The notes beneath the pieces were generated by a model. The model was not told where the DNA came from, did not search any database, and was given only the letters and a program-made list of their open reading frames with translations. A program made the position numbers and the translations under genes. Positions 17,003 to 25,753 of a stretch of 64,000 nucleotides of DNA are shown here, piece by piece. Source of the DNA: Kineococcus aurantiacus (lineage in GTDB: Bacteria > Actinomycetota > Actinomycetes > Actinomycetales > Kineococcaceae); NCBI RefSeq assembly GCF_013409345.1, contig NZ_JACCBB010000001.1:2666001-2730000 (forward strand). The letters are read 5' to 3'. Positions within the stretch are counted from its first letter, which is position 1. Each line of letters begins with the position of its first letter.

Positions 17003-17517
17003 CAGGCGTTCTTGGGGGTGAGGGTGCGGAAGCCGGAGGAGTGCCACACGAGGGGTTCGGTGTCCGGCGCGGTCCCGGAGGCGTGGACCTCCAGCAGCAC
17101 CACGTCGTGGTCGCCGGCGGGGAACTCGGAGTGGATGGAGGTCTCGATCCACACCGGGGCGCCGTGGATGAAGTGCGCGCCCGAGGCGGTGGTGGTCGTC
17201 TCGATGCCGGCGAAGCGGTCGGCGGCCTTGGAGGCCAGCTGGCGCGCGGCGAGGTCGTGCGCCTCCCCGAGCACCGAGACGCCGATGCGCCCGGCCGTCT
17301 TCAGCTTGGGCCAGCTGGTGGAGGTGTGCTGCACGGCGAAGAGCACCAGCGGCGGGTCCAGGGAGATGCCGACCTGGAAGGAGGAGGCGACGAGGACGAC
17401 GGGCTCCCCGTCGACGACGGCGGACAGGGCCGCGACGCCGGTCGGGAAGAGGGCGAAGGTCGTGCGCAGGGCCATCGGGTCGTCGGCGAACGGGACCAGG
17501 GCGGGTGTCTCGGACAC
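17002..17517 (-). CDS. Flavin reductase family protein (FMN-binding split barrel)
   Basis: This 171-residue protein has the flavin-reductase-like layout: RTTFALFPTGVAALSA (18-33), VASSFQVGISLDPPLVLFAV (43-62) and GDHDVVLLEV near 135-144, matching the HpaC/NtaB-type reductases that hand FMNH2 to two-component monooxygenases. GTG start at 17517 is preceded by a GGAAGGAA ribosome site. It heads a two-gene unit with a second, unrelated FMN reductase, coupled through a TGATG overlap. Substrate flavin and partner oxygenase are unknown. Confidence 0.88.
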   Translation of the reverse strand: MSETPALVPFADDPMALRTTFALFPTGVAALSAVVDGEPVVLVASSFQVGISLDPPLVLFAVQHTSTSWPKLKTAGRIGVSVLGEAHDLAARQLASKAADRFAGIETTTTASGAHFIHGAPVWIETSIHSEFPAGDHDVVLLEVHASGTAPDTEPLVWHSSGFRTLTPKNA

Positions 17518-17620
17518 GGTGGTTCCTTCCCTTCGGTGCTGGGCGGGCGGGTGGACAGAGTCAACCCCATGGGCCGGGGGGATGTTTCAGCGACGTGATC
17601 GAACTCATCGCGGCGGTCCG

Positions 17621-17626
17621 TACCCT
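17621..17626 (+). promoter_or_regulatory. -10 hexamer TACCCT of a probable leaderless promoter
   Basis: TACCCT ends 7 nt before ATG 17634 of the aminotransferase gene and there is no Shine-Dalgarno sequence between them. With a transcription start about 7 nt after the hexamer, the mRNA would begin at the start codon. The same arrangement recurs at several other genes in the window. Confidence 0.5.
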
Positions 17627-17633
17627 GGCGCCC

Positions 17634-18737
17634 ATGACCTCTGCGAGCTCCCCCCTGGTCCCGCGCCTGCGCGCCAACATGGCGAAGGTGCCGGCCTACG
17701 TCGCCGGCAAGCCGGCCGTGGCCCGGGACGGGCTGGAGGTCTTCAAGCTGTCGTCGAACGAGAACCCGTACCCGCCGCTGCCCAGCGTCGTCACGGCCAT
17801 CACCCGCGCCGCCTCGCGCGTGAACCGCTACCCGGACCCGGCCGCGACGCAGATGGTGGCGACGATCGCGCGCCGGTGGGGCGTGGGGCCCGAGAACCTC
17901 GCCGCGGCCACGGGCAGCGTCCGGCTGCTGGCCCAGCTCGCGGAGATCACCTGCGCCCCCGGCGACGAGGTCGTCTACGCCTGGCGGTCCTTCGAGGCGT
18001 ACCCGATCACCGCCGTGATCTCCGACGCGGTGGCGGTGGAGGTGCCCCTGACGGCCGACGCGCGCCACGACCTGCCGGCCATGCTCGCCGCGGTCACCGA
18101 GCGGACGCGGCTGGTGGTCCTGTGCTCGCCCAACAACCCGACGGGCCCGGCCCTGCGCCGCGGTGAGCTCGAGGACTTCCTGGCCGGCGTCCCGCGGGAC
18201 GTCGTCGTCGTCCTCGACGAGGCCTACCGCGAGTTCGTCGACGACCCCGAGGTCCCCGACGGGGTCGACGTCTTCCGCGAGCACCCCAACGTCGTCGTGC
18301 TGCGGACCTTCTCCAAGGCCTACGGGCTCGCGGGGCTGCGCGTGGGGGTGGCCGTGGGCCACCCGGAGGTGGCGGGCACGCTGCGCCGGGCCTCCACGCC
18401 GTTCGGCGTCTCCTCCATCGCCCAGGCCGCCGTGGTCGCCTCGCTGCAGGAGGCCGCCGAGGCCGAGCTGCTGGACCGGGTCTCGGCCCTGGTCGCCGAG
18501 CGCCGCGCGCTGGTGGAGGGGCTGCGGGCCCAGGGCTGGCCGGTCCCGGACGCGCAGGGCAACTTCTTCTGGCTGCCCGTGGGGGACCGCGCGGTGGCGC
18601 TGGCCGAAGCGTTCGCGCGGGAGGGGCTCGTGGTGCGGGCCTTCGCCGGGGCGGGTGTGCGCGTCACGGTCGCCGAGAGCGCGGCGAACGCGCGCTTCCT
18701 CGACGTCGCCGCGACGCTGCTGCCCGAGTACGGCTGA
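17634..18737 (+). CDS. PLP-dependent class I/II aminotransferase, histidinol-phosphate aminotransferase-like
   Basis: The 367-residue protein has fold-type I aminotransferase motifs: LSSNENPYPPLPSV (39-52), CSPNNPTG (164-171), LDEAYREF (194-201) and TFSKAYGLAGLRVG with the PLP lysine Lys228. These match HisC and the related actinobacterial aromatic aminotransferase Pat. No other histidine gene is near, so it may be an aromatic or stand-alone transaminase rather than the pathway HisC; the choice cannot be made by eye. ATG 17634 is taken because it follows a -10-like TACCCT at leaderless spacing; the frame is open further upstream. Confidence 0.87.
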   Translation: MTSASSPLVPRLRANMAKVPAYVAGKPAVARDGLEVFKLSSNENPYPPLPSVVTAITRAASRVNRYPDPAATQMVATIARRWGVGPENLAAATGSVRLLAQLAEITCAPGDEVVYAWRSFEAYPITAVISDAVAVEVPLTADARHDLPAMLAAVTERTRLVVLCSPNNPTGPALRRGELEDFLAGVPRDVVVVLDEAYREFVDDPEVPDGVDVFREHPNVVVLRTFSKAYGLAGLRVGVAVGHPEVAGTLRRASTPFGVSSIAQAAVVASLQEAAEAELLDRVSALVAERRALVEGLRAQGWPVPDAQGNFFWLPVGDRAVALAEAFAREGLVVRAFAGAGVRVTVAESAANARFLDVAATLLPEYG

Positions 18738-18811
18738 GCCGAGCGGGTAGGAGGGGGTCGGGACCGGCGCGGCGGTTCGCAACCTACGGTCGCGTAACGT
18801 ACGCTCGCGTC

Positions 18812-18829
18812 ACCTACGGAACCGTAGGT
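18812..18829. promoter_or_regulatory. Perfect 18-bp palindromic operator upstream of the E1alpha gene
   Basis: ACCTACGG-AA-CCGTAGGT is a perfect inverted repeat with 8-bp arms, 51 bp before the E1alpha start. Ten bases at 18781-18790 (AACCTACGGT) are a second copy of the half site and pair exactly with 18821-18830. The geometry is typical of a TetR-family operator; no TetR gene lies beside it. Confidence 0.7.
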
Positions 18830-18879
18830 TGGCGACGATCGTCGGAGTGACGCACCCGACCCCCCACGGAGGAGCTCAC

Positions 18880-20040
18880 GTGACCGACACGGAGGTCGGC
18901 CCGGTCCGGGCCGGAGCAGCGCACGACGGACGCCCCGACGGCATGGTCCAGCTGCTGGACCAGCACGGGGTCCGGCACACCCACCCCGACCACGAGGTGG
19001 ACCTCGAGCCCGAGGAGCTGCTCGGGCTCTACCGCGACATGGTGCTGATGCGCCGCTTCGACAGCGAGGCCGAAGCGCTCCAGCGCAAGGGCGAGCTCGG
19101 CCTGTGGGCCGGCTCCCGCGGCCAGGAGGCCGCGCAGGTCGGCGCCGGCCGGGCCCTGCGCCGGCAGGACCACGTCTTCCCCAGCTACCGCGACCACGGC
19201 GCGCTGCTGACCCGCGGCGTCGACCCCCTCCACATCCTCAGCATCTTCCGCGGCACCGACCACGGCGGCTGGGACCCCGTCGCCGCCGGCGTCCACCCCT
19301 ACACCCTCGTCATCGCCGCGCAGATGCTGCCCGCCGTCGGCTACGGCATGGGCGTCCAGCGCGACGGCGCCGTGGGGACCGGCGACCCCGAGCGCGACAC
19401 CGCCGTCATCGCCTGCTTCGGCGACGGCGCCACCTCCCAGGGCGAGGCGGCCGAGGCCCTGAACTGGGCGGCGGTCTTCAACGCCCCCGTCGTCTTCTTC
19501 TGCCAGAACAACCAGTGGGCGATCTCCGAGCCGGTCTCGCGCCAGTCGCCCGTCCCGCTGCACCGCCGCGCCGAGGGGGCCGGGATGCCCGGCGTCCTCG
19601 TCGACGGCAACGACGTCCTGGCCGTCCTGGCCGTCGTCCGCTCCGCGCTGGAGCGCGCCCGCAACGGCGGCGGCCCCACGTTCGTCGAGGCGTTCACCTT
19701 CCGGATGGGCGCGCACACGACGTCCGACGACCCCACCCGGTACCGCCTGGCCGCCGAGGTCGACGCCTGGCGCGAGAAGGACCCGCTGGACCGGTTCCGC
19801 ACGTACCTGACCGCCGAGGGCGTCCTCGACGAGGACTTCGAGGCGCAGCTGGCCCACGAGAGCGAGGCGCTCGCCGAGCGCCTGCGCGCGGGCGTCCCGG
19901 CCCTGCCCGAGCCCGACCCGGTCTCGATGTTCGACCACGCCTACGCCGAACCGCACCCGCAGGTCCAGGCCGAGCGCGACGAGTTCCTCGCCGCCTGGGA
20001 GCAGCACGACCGTGACGTCCACGCTGGAGGGGTCCTCTGA
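18880..20040 (+). CDS. pdhA: 2-oxoacid dehydrogenase E1 component, alpha subunit (pyruvate or branched-chain)
   Basis: This 386-residue ThDP enzyme subunit decarboxylates a 2-oxoacid and passes the acyl group to lipoyl-E2. The ThDP motif runs from GDGATSQGE (181-189) to CQNN (208-211). FPSYRDHG (100-107) and the phosphorylation-loop-like RMGAHTTSDDPTRYR segment are typical of E1alpha. GTG 18880 is chosen because GGAGGAG lies 5 nt upstream and the sequence before it lacks family similarity. It is first in an operon with E1beta (1-bp overlap) and E2. Pyruvate versus branched-chain 2-oxoacid specificity cannot be settled by reading. Confidence 0.93.
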   Translation: MTDTEVGPVRAGAAHDGRPDGMVQLLDQHGVRHTHPDHEVDLEPEELLGLYRDMVLMRRFDSEAEALQRKGELGLWAGSRGQEAAQVGAGRALRRQDHVFPSYRDHGALLTRGVDPLHILSIFRGTDHGGWDPVAAGVHPYTLVIAAQMLPAVGYGMGVQRDGAVGTGDPERDTAVIACFGDGATSQGEAAEALNWAAVFNAPVVFFCQNNQWAISEPVSRQSPVPLHRRAEGAGMPGVLVDGNDVLAVLAVVRSALERARNGGGPTFVEAFTFRMGAHTTSDDPTRYRLAAEVDAWREKDPLDRFRTYLTAEGVLDEDFEAQLAHESEALAERLRAGVPALPEPDPVSMFDHAYAEPHPQVQAERDEFLAAWEQHDRDVHAGGVL

Positions 20041-21023
20041 TGGAGCAGATGGCGATCGGCAAGGCGATCAACGCGGGCCTGCGCGCGGCGATGGAGCGCG
20101 ATCCGCGCGTGCTGCTCGTGGGCGAGGACATCGGCGCCCTCGGCGGGGTGTTCCGCGTGACCGACGGCCTGCAGAAGGACTTCGGCGAGGACCGCGTCGT
20201 GGACACCCCGCTGGCCGAGGCCGGCATCGTGGGCACGGCCATCGGGATGGCGCTGCGCGGCCACCGGCCCGTGTGCGAGATCCAGTTCAACGGGTTCGTC
20301 TACCCGGCGTTCAACCAGATCACGACCCAGCTGGCGAAGCTGCGCGCGCGCTCGCGCGGGCGCCTGTCGCTGCCCGTGGTGATCCGCATCCCCAGCGGCG
20401 GCGGCATCGGCTCGGTGGAGCACCACTCCGAGAGCCCCGAGGTCCTGTTCGCGCACACCGCGGGGCTGCGGGTCGTGGCGCCCAGCACCCCGCACGACGC
20501 GTACTGGATGATCCAGCAGTCCATCGCCTCGGCCGACCCGGTGCTGTTCCTCGAACCCGAGCGCCGCTACTGGCAGAAGGGCGACGTCGACACCGACCTC
20601 GGCCCCGGCCAGGTCACCCCGCTGCACCGGGCGCGGGTCGTGCGCCCGGGCACCGACGCCACGCTCGTCGCCTACGGGCCGACGGCGAAGCTGGCCCTGG
20701 ACGCGGCGGCCGTGGCCGCCGAGGACGGCACCGACCTGGAGGTGGTGGACCTGCGTTCCCTGTCCCCGCTGGACGTCGACACCGTCGCCGAGTCGGTGCG
20801 CCGCACCGGCCGGCTCGTCACCGTCTCCGAGGCGCCGACGTTCCACGGCCCCATGGCGGAGGTCGCCGCGCGGATCCAGGAGTCGTGCTTCTACTCCCTC
20901 GAGGCGCCCGTCAAGCGGGTCGGGGGTTTCCACCTGCCCTACCCGGCCGCCCGGGTGGAGGAGCACTACCTGCCGACGGTCGACCGCGTCCTGGACGCCG
21001 TCGAGCAGTCCCTGGCCGCCTGA
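20040..21023 (+). CDS. pdhB: 2-oxoacid dehydrogenase E1 component, beta subunit
   Basis: This 327-residue transketolase-like subunit pairs with E1alpha. LVGEDIGALGGVFRVTDGL (15-33) and DTPLAEAGIVGTAIGMAL (55-72) are the conserved ThDP-contact regions, QFNGFVYPAFNQI follows, and the C-terminal domain has VVDLRSLSPLDVDTV and VSEAPTFHGPMAEVAA. ATG 20040 overlaps the E1alpha stop by one base (TGATG), indicating coupled translation at a 1:1 ratio; an ATG at 20049 is an alternative. The E2 gene follows after 24 bp. Confidence 0.94.
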   Translation: MEQMAIGKAINAGLRAAMERDPRVLLVGEDIGALGGVFRVTDGLQKDFGEDRVVDTPLAEAGIVGTAIGMALRGHRPVCEIQFNGFVYPAFNQITTQLAKLRARSRGRLSLPVVIRIPSGGGIGSVEHHSESPEVLFAHTAGLRVVAPSTPHDAYWMIQQSIASADPVLFLEPERRYWQKGDVDTDLGPGQVTPLHRARVVRPGTDATLVAYGPTAKLALDAAAVAAEDGTDLEVVDLRSLSPLDVDTVAESVRRTGRLVTVSEAPTFHGPMAEVAARIQESCFYSLEAPVKRVGGFHLPYPAARVEEHYLPTVDRVLDAVEQSLAA

Positions 21024-21047
21024 GACCCAGAAACGAGAAGGACTCCG

Positions 21048-22373
21048 TTGAACCAGCGGTTCGCCCTGCCCGACGTCGGTGAAGGACTCACCGAGGCCGA
21101 GATCGTCTCCTGGAAGGTGAAACCCGGCGACACCGTCGCCGTGAACGACGTCCTCGTCGAGATCGAGACGGCCAAGTCGCTCGTGGAACTGCCCAGCCCC
21201 TGGGCCGGGACCGTCACCGAGCTCCTGGTGCCCGAGGGCGCCACGGTGGAGGTCGGGTCCCACATCGTCGTCGTCAGCGACGGTGCGGACGCCGGTGCGG
21301 ACGCCGCGTCGGGAACCCCTGCGCCGCAGGGCGATCCCGCCGAGGCGTCCGGGTCCACCGAGGGGTCCGGGGCGACGCTCGTGGGGTACGGGACGCGGGA
21401 GGGCGCCCCGCGCCGCCGCCGCGGCGGTGCTCCCGCCCCGGCCCCCGCCCCGGCCCCCGCCCCGGCGCCGGCCGCCGCCGCCGCGCCGGCGACCTCCGCG
21501 GGCCGGGCGCACGTGCTGGCCAAACCCCCCGTGCGCAAGCTGGCCCGCGACCTCGGGGTCGACCTGGCCGAGGCGAAGGCCACCGGCCCGGGCGGTACCG
21601 TCAGCCGCGCCGACGTCCTGGCCCTGGTGCCGACGCCCCCGGCCGAACCGGAGCGGCGCTTCGAGAAGCACGAGCGCGAGCGGCACGTCCCCATCCGCGG
21701 GGTGCGCAAGGCGACGGCCGCGGCCATGGTGGAGAGCGCGTTCTCGGCCCCGCACGTCACCGTGTTCACGACGGTCGACGCGACCCGCACCATGAAGCTC
21801 GTCCAGCGGCTCAAGGCCGACCCCGAGTTCGCCGGGATCCGCGTCTCGCCGCTGCTGCTGGTCGCCAAGGCGCTGCTCGTCGCGGTCCGCCGCAACCCGG
21901 ACATCAACTCGACGTGGGACGAGAAGAACCAGGTCATCGTCGTCAAGAACTACGTCAACCTGGGGATCGCCGTCGCGACCCCGCGGGGTCTGCTCGTCCC
22001 GAACGTCAAGGACGCCGACGAGATGTCGCTGAAGGAACTGGCGGTCCACCTCAACGACCTGGCGCTCACCGCCCGCGAGGGCAAGGCGAAACCCCGCGAC
22101 CTGGCCGAGGGGACCATCACGATCACGAACGTCGGGACGTTCGGGATCGAGTCGGGAACGCCCATCCTCAACCCCGGTGAGGCGGCGATCCTGGCGGTCG
22201 GCAAGATCTCCCAGCGCCCCTGGGTGCACAAGGGCAAGGTCAAACCGCGCTTCCTGGCGACCCTCAGCCTCTCGATCGACCACCGGATGCTCGACGGCGA
22301 GAGCGGCTCGCGGGCCCTGGCGGACATCGCGGCCGTCCTGGAGGACCCCGCGCGCGCCCTCACCTGGAGCTGA
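21048..22373 (+). CDS. Dihydrolipoamide acyltransferase (E2) of the 2-oxoacid dehydrogenase complex
   Basis: The 441-residue protein has a lipoyl domain at 1-78 with Lys43 in IETAKSLVE, a Pro/Ala-rich swinging linker with PAPAPAP repeats (about 128-148), a peripheral subunit-binding domain (about 153-193, [19 protein letters not shown]) and the acyltransferase core ending in SIDHRMLDG with His412 and Asp416. It transfers the acyl group to CoA. It carries one lipoyl domain. TTG start with GAAGGA 5 nt upstream. E3 (lipoamide dehydrogenase) is not in the window and must be encoded elsewhere. Confidence 0.94.
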   Translation: MNQRFALPDVGEGLTEAEIVSWKVKPGDTVAVNDVLVEIETAKSLVELPSPWAGTVTELLVPEGATVEVGSHIVVVSDGADAGADAASGTPAPQGDPAEASGSTEGSGATLVGYGTREGAPRRRRGGAPAPAPAPAPAPAPAAAAAPATSAGRAHVLAKPPVRKLARDLGVDLAEAKATGPGGTVSRADVLALVPTPPAEPERRFEKHERERHVPIRGVRKATAAAMVESAFSAPHVTVFTTVDATRTMKLVQRLKADPEFAGIRVSPLLLVAKALLVAVRRNPDINSTWDEKNQVIVVKNYVNLGIAVATPRGLLVPNVKDADEMSLKELAVHLNDLALTAREGKAKPRDLAEGTITITNVGTFGIESGTPILNPGEAAILAVGKISQRPWVHKGKVKPRFLATLSLSIDHRMLDGESGSRALADIAAVLEDPARALTWS

Positions 22374-22473
22374 CGCGCACCCCTCGTCAGGGGGACTTCT
22401 CACAGCCCGCACGAAGGACTACGGTGCGGGCCCAGGAGAACCTGTGAGGTTCCCTTGACGAGGAGGTTGTGCA

Positions 22474-23568
22474 ATGAAGCAACGACTCCGTTCCGCAGCA
22501 GTCCTTTTCGCCGCCGCCACCGCCTCCGTGGGCATCGCCACCCCGGCGCACGCGGCCGACCCCGTGACGGTCGTCGCCCGCGGTCTCGACCAGCCGTACG
22601 GGCTCACGTCCTGGAACGGCAACCTCTTCACGGCCGAGAGCTCCAGCGGTCAGATCACCGGGGGCCCGCCCGGGCGCGCCGAGGTCCCCCGGCTCGCGGG
22701 TCTGCCGCACCCGTCGGGGGTGGACCGCAAGCGGGAGAACTTCTACGTCGTCACCGCCGAGGCCGGCCCGGGGCAGTCGACCTACGCCACGTCGTCGCTG
22801 ATCATCACGCAGCGCGGCAAACCCCGCCAGCGCGTCGACCTGCGCGCCTACGAGCTGGCGAACAACCCCGACGGGCAGCGGCAGTTCGGTGACGACGGCG
22901 CCCCGCTCGACGCGCTGAGCAACCCGTTCGCCGTGCTCACCGGCCGGGGGTTCGACAACCGCGTGTTCGTCGCCGACGGCGGTGCGAACGCCGTGCTCGT
23001 GGTCGACCAGAACCTGAAGGTCAGCACCTTCTTCGTGCCGCCCACCGTGAACACCGGTGCGTGCGCGGGGGCGGAGAACAACGACCCCGAGCACACCGGC
23101 TGCGACTCGGTGCCCACGGGGCTGGCCTGGGGCCCGGACGGCAACCTGTACGTCTCGGCCTTCACCGCCGGTGCGCCCGGTGAGGGGCGCGTCTACGTGC
23201 TCGACCCCTTCGACGGCGGGTTGCTGGGCACCCTCGGCGGGTTCACCGGGCCCACGGGGGTCGCCGTGGGACCGGACGGGTCGGTGTACGTCTCGGAGCT
23301 GACCGAGGGCGCCCCCCCGCTGGAGGGTCCTCCCGGTGAGGAGGCCCCGCCGCCGCCGGACTTCGACCCCTCCACGGTCGGGCAGATCGTGAAGGTCGAG
23401 CGGTCCGGGCGGCGGACGGCGGCGCAGGTCACGATGCCGGTGGGGATGACGTTCCTCGACGGGACGCTGTACTCCACGGCGTGGAGCGCGGCCGGTGACT
23501 TCCTGGGCCTGCCGGGCCGGGGGGAGATCGTCCGCGTCGACGCCTCCGCCTTCGTCCCCCTCCCCTGA
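22474..23568 (+). CDS. Secreted ScyD/ScyE family beta-propeller protein
   Basis: This 364-residue exported protein begins with MKQRLRS, a hydrophobic core and an AHA cleavage site near residue 27. The mature part has repeated propeller strands: VARGLDQPYGLTSWNG, NPFAVL, DSVPTGLAWGPDGNLYVSAFT, GPTGVAVGPDGSVYVSELT and MPVGMTFLDGTLYSTAW. This matches the ScyD/ScyE family named after cyanobacterial scytonemin genes; in actinobacteria these are uncharacterised secreted NHL-like propellers. A strong GAGGAGG site precedes ATG. It stands alone; a large stem-loop follows its stop. Confidence 0.85.
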   Translation: MKQRLRSAAVLFAAATASVGIATPAHAADPVTVVARGLDQPYGLTSWNGNLFTAESSSGQITGGPPGRAEVPRLAGLPHPSGVDRKRENFYVVTAEAGPGQSTYATSSLIITQRGKPRQRVDLRAYELANNPDGQRQFGDDGAPLDALSNPFAVLTGRGFDNRVFVADGGANAVLVVDQNLKVSTFFVPPTVNTGACAGAENNDPEHTGCDSVPTGLAWGPDGNLYVSAFTAGAPGEGRVYVLDPFDGGLLGTLGGFTGPTGVAVGPDGSVYVSELTEGAPPLEGPPGEEAPPPPDFDPSTVGQIVKVERSGRRTAAQVTMPVGMTFLDGTLYSTAWSAAGDFLGLPGRGEIVRVDASAFVPLP

Positions 23569-23580
23569 GGGCCGCGGGTT

Positions 23581-23633
23581 CGGATCGTTGTGACAACGCT
23601 CGCAGTGATCGGCAGCGTTGTCACAACGATCCG
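23581..23633. terminator. 20-bp perfect inverted repeat between convergent genes
   Basis: Arms at 23581-23600 and 23614-23633 are exactly complementary with a 13-nt loop. It sits between the convergent ScyD-like and citrate-lyase-like genes and should end transcription in both directions; there is no T tract. Each arm contains its own palindrome, CGTTGTGACAACG, and CGTTGTCACAACG in the partner arm, so it could also be a double operator. Confidence 0.7.
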
Positions 23634-23648
23634 TCCCCCCCGGGCGCC

Positions 23649-24491
23649 TCAGAGCGGCTGGATGCCGTAGGCGTCGGCGAGTTCCTGGATGCGGCGGGCG
23701 CGGCCCAGGCGCGGCAGGTCGGAGCCGTCGCGGACGACGCCGCCGCTGCGCTCGAAGTCGGAGATGAAGTCGCGCGCCCAGGTGGCGTCGGAGACGTTGG
23801 GGCTCATGACCTCGTTGATGACGTAGGCCTGCTCGGCGTCCAGGCACAGCTTGCCCATCATGCCCATGGCGACGCCGACGCCGGAGGCCTCGCGCAGCTC
23901 GGGGTGGCCGCCGCCGGTGGTGGGGCCGTCGATCGGCCCGGGCAGCTTGCCGATGGCGCTGGCCACGACGAGCTTGGTGCGGGGGTAGGCCATCGCCATG
24001 TCCTCGGCGCTGGCGCCGGTGTCGCGGCGGTAGTCCCCCGAACCGAAGGCGAGGCGGAAGGTGCCGCGGGCGCAGGCGATCTCGCGGGCGGCCTCGATGC
24101 CGAGCGCGGACTCGCAGAGGGCGACGACGGGCACGGAACCGCCGAGGGCGTGCCAGGTGGCCTCGACCTGCTCGCCGGCCTCGGTCTTGGCGAGCATGAC
24201 GCCGAGCAGGTTCGGGACGCCCTTGAGGGCGTCGACGTCGTCGCGCCAGTGGGGCGTGGTGACGTCGTTGATGCGCACGAACGCCTGGCCCCCGGCGGCC
24301 AGCCACTCGATGGAGTCGGCGCGGGCGCCGTCCTTGCGGCTGGGGTCGACGGCGTCCTCGATGTCGAGCACCACCTGGTCGGCGCGGGAGCGGGCCGCGA
24401 CGTCGAACAGGTCGGTCCGGGTGGCGTTCACCAGCAACCACGTGCGCGCGTAGCGCGGCTCGACGATGTGCACTGGGCGTTCAGTGGTCAT
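23649..24491 (-). CDS. HpcH/HpaI aldolase / citrate lyase beta-like CoA ester lyase
   Basis: This 280-residue TIM-barrel enzyme has RTWLLVNATRTDLFD near the N-terminus, DQVVLDIEDAVDPSRKDGAR (38-57) with the acidic metal ligands, FVRIND, GVMLAKTEAG and ALCESALGIEAAREIA with the Glu of the active site. This matches citrate lyase beta/malyl-CoA lyase-type proteins that cleave acyl-CoA esters such as citramalyl-CoA or beta-methylmalyl-CoA. Real substrate unknown; no partner lyase subunits are nearby, arguing against citrate lyase itself. ATG 24491 has a TACCGT hexamer 8 nt upstream. It stands alone. Confidence 0.87.
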   Translation of the reverse strand: MTTERPVHIVEPRYARTWLLVNATRTDLFDVAARSRADQVVLDIEDAVDPSRKDGARADSIEWLAAGGQAFVRINDVTTPHWRDDVDALKGVPNLLGVMLAKTEAGEQVEATWHALGGSVPVVALCESALGIEAAREIACARGTFRLAFGSGDYRRDTGASAEDMAMAYPRTKLVVASAIGKLPGPIDGPTTGGGHPELREASGVGVAMGMMGKLCLDAEQAYVINEVMSPNVSDATWARDFISDFERSGGVVRDGSDLPRLGRARRIQELADAYGIQPL

Positions 24492-24700
24492 GGGAGCTGA
24501 CGGTAGCGCCGCCCTGAGGGGCCGGGACGCACGGAGACGGCCGACGTGGCAGGGGTCACGCCGCTGGTCGCCCGGGGCGTTCCCGGGCCGCTCCAGGGGA
24601 GTTCGGCGCGACGGGGGGAGAAGACGGGCTCACGGCGTCGCCGGGTGCGAAGAACGGCGGTTCTTCACGGCGGGCCGGGGGTGAACCGGTGCGCCGGACG

Positions 24701-24739
24701 CGCGAGGACCCCGCCCGGGAGCCGGGCGGGGTCCTCGCG
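24701..24739 (-). terminator. Strong hairpin downstream of dps
   Basis: Arms 24701-24718 and 24722-24739 (CGCGAGGACCCCGCCCGG and its exact complement) form an 18-bp perfect stem with a 3-nt loop, 8 bp beyond the dps stop. It lacks a U tract, as is common for terminators in very high-GC actinobacteria. The rest of the 24492-24746 interval shows no gene. Confidence 0.75.
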
Positions 24740-24746
24740 GGTGGGG

Positions 24747-25262
24747 TCAGCGGCGGCGCGGGGCGCGGTTCTCCGAGCCGATCAGCCAGGCCTGCTTCTC
24801 CAGACCGAGGATGAAGCCGTGCAGCAGGTCGGCGGTCGAGGGGTCCTCGGCGTCGATGGGGTCGTGCACGCGGCGGATGGTGTCGACCGTGCGGCGGGTC
24901 ATCGCCACGACGGCCTCGACGGCCGCCTTGGTGTCGATCTCGTCGGCGCCGAAGTCGCCGATGGTGTTGGTGGTGGCGACGGTCGCCGGGCGGGCGTCGG
25001 GGACGCCGCCGACGGCGCGCATGCGCTCGGCCGCCTCGTCGGCGTACCCGCGGGCGGCCTCGATGAGCTCGTCGAGCTGGAGGTGCAGGTCGCGGAAGTT
25101 GGCGCCCACGATGTTCCAGTGGGCCTGCTTGCCCTGCAGGTGGAGGGCGGTGAGGTCGACGAGGACCTCCTGCAGGCCGCTGTTCAGGCGCGAGCTGGCG
25201 TCGAACCCGGCGACCTTCTCCTGGGTGAGGCCGGTGGTGTTGACGTCGTCGAGAGTGGTCAC
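24747..25262 (-). CDS. dps: Dps family DNA-protecting ferritin-like protein
   Basis: This 171-residue four-helix-bundle protein stores iron and shields DNA during oxidative or starvation stress. The intersubunit ferroxidase motif is present: [21 protein letters not shown] with His48, His60 and Asp64. A basic tail (RAPRRR) could help DNA binding. GTG 25262 is taken because AGGAGG lies 6 nt upstream and the GTGA overlaps the stop of the Fur-family gene; a longer start would add a His/Arg low-complexity leader. It is the second gene of a fur-dps operon, presumably induced by peroxide or metal changes. Confidence 0.93.
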   Translation of the reverse strand: MTTLDDVNTTGLTQEKVAGFDASSRLNSGLQEVLVDLTALHLQGKQAHWNIVGANFRDLHLQLDELIEAARGYADEAAERMRAVGGVPDARPATVATTNTIGDFGADEIDTKAAVEAVVAMTRRTVDTIRRVHDPIDAEDPSTADLLHGFILGLEKQAWLIGSENRAPRRR

Positions 25263-25741
25263 GACTTCCTCCTGGGTTCCTCTTGGGTGGCGGTGGCGGT
25301 GGCGGTGGCGGTGGCCGCTGCGCACGTCGTGCACAGCCCCCACCAGGTGATGTCGGCGTGGTCGACGACCGGGAAGCCCGGGGTCGGGGCCGGGGTCAGG
25401 CAGGCGGCCGTCCCGACGGCGCAGGGCACGTCGACGACGGTCCCGCAGGTCCGGCAGACGGCGTGGTGGTGGTTGTCGTCCACCCGCGTCTCGTACCGCG
25501 GGGCGGAGCCGGCGGGCTGGATGCTGCGCAGGACACCGGTCCGCGTCAGGTCCTCCAGGACGTTGTAGAGGCTCTGCCGGGACATCCGCCGGCCGGTCCG
25601 CTCGAGCAGTTCGGCCAGCCCCGCCGCGGTCGCGTGCGGGTGGTCGTCCAGGGCCTGCAGGACCGACCGGCGCGGGGCGGTGCTGCGCAGGCCGGCGCGG
25701 CGCAGCAGCTCCTCCGTGGCGGTGGGGTCGGGCTGGCTCAT
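25259..25741 (-). CDS. Fur family metal-dependent transcriptional regulator (FurA/PerR-like)
   Basis: This 160-residue repressor has a winged helix (about 10-85; [27 protein letters not shown]) and a dimerisation domain with metal ligands: DNHHHAVC (90-96), a CRTCG zinc pair (Cys96, Cys99) and a second pair CTTC (Cys137, Cys140). An unusual ATATATATAT-like Ala/Thr repeat of about 11 residues precedes the basic end. It is coupled to dps by a 4-bp overlap, a pairing that points to peroxide sensing, as for FurA with katG or PerR with dps. A 31-bp palindrome abuts its start and is the likely autoregulatory site. Confidence 0.92.
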   Translation of the reverse strand: MSQPDPTATEELLRRAGLRSTAPRRSVLQALDDHPHATAAGLAELLERTGRRMSRQSLYNVLEDLTRTGVLRSIQPAGSAPRYETRVDDNHHHAVCRTCGTVVDVPCAVGTAACLTPAPTPGFPVVDHADITWWGLCTTCAAATATATATATQEEPRRKS

Positions 25742-25753
25742 GACTCCAGCGTA

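Noticed and set aside
17002-18737. Aminotransferase as the pathway HisC in a his operon
   Set aside because: No other his gene is present and the neighbours are unrelated; only the family is supported.
23581-23633. Inverted repeat as a transposon end or IS remnant
   Set aside because: No transposase, no target-site duplication and no second copy of the repeat elsewhere in the window; it sits exactly between convergent genes.
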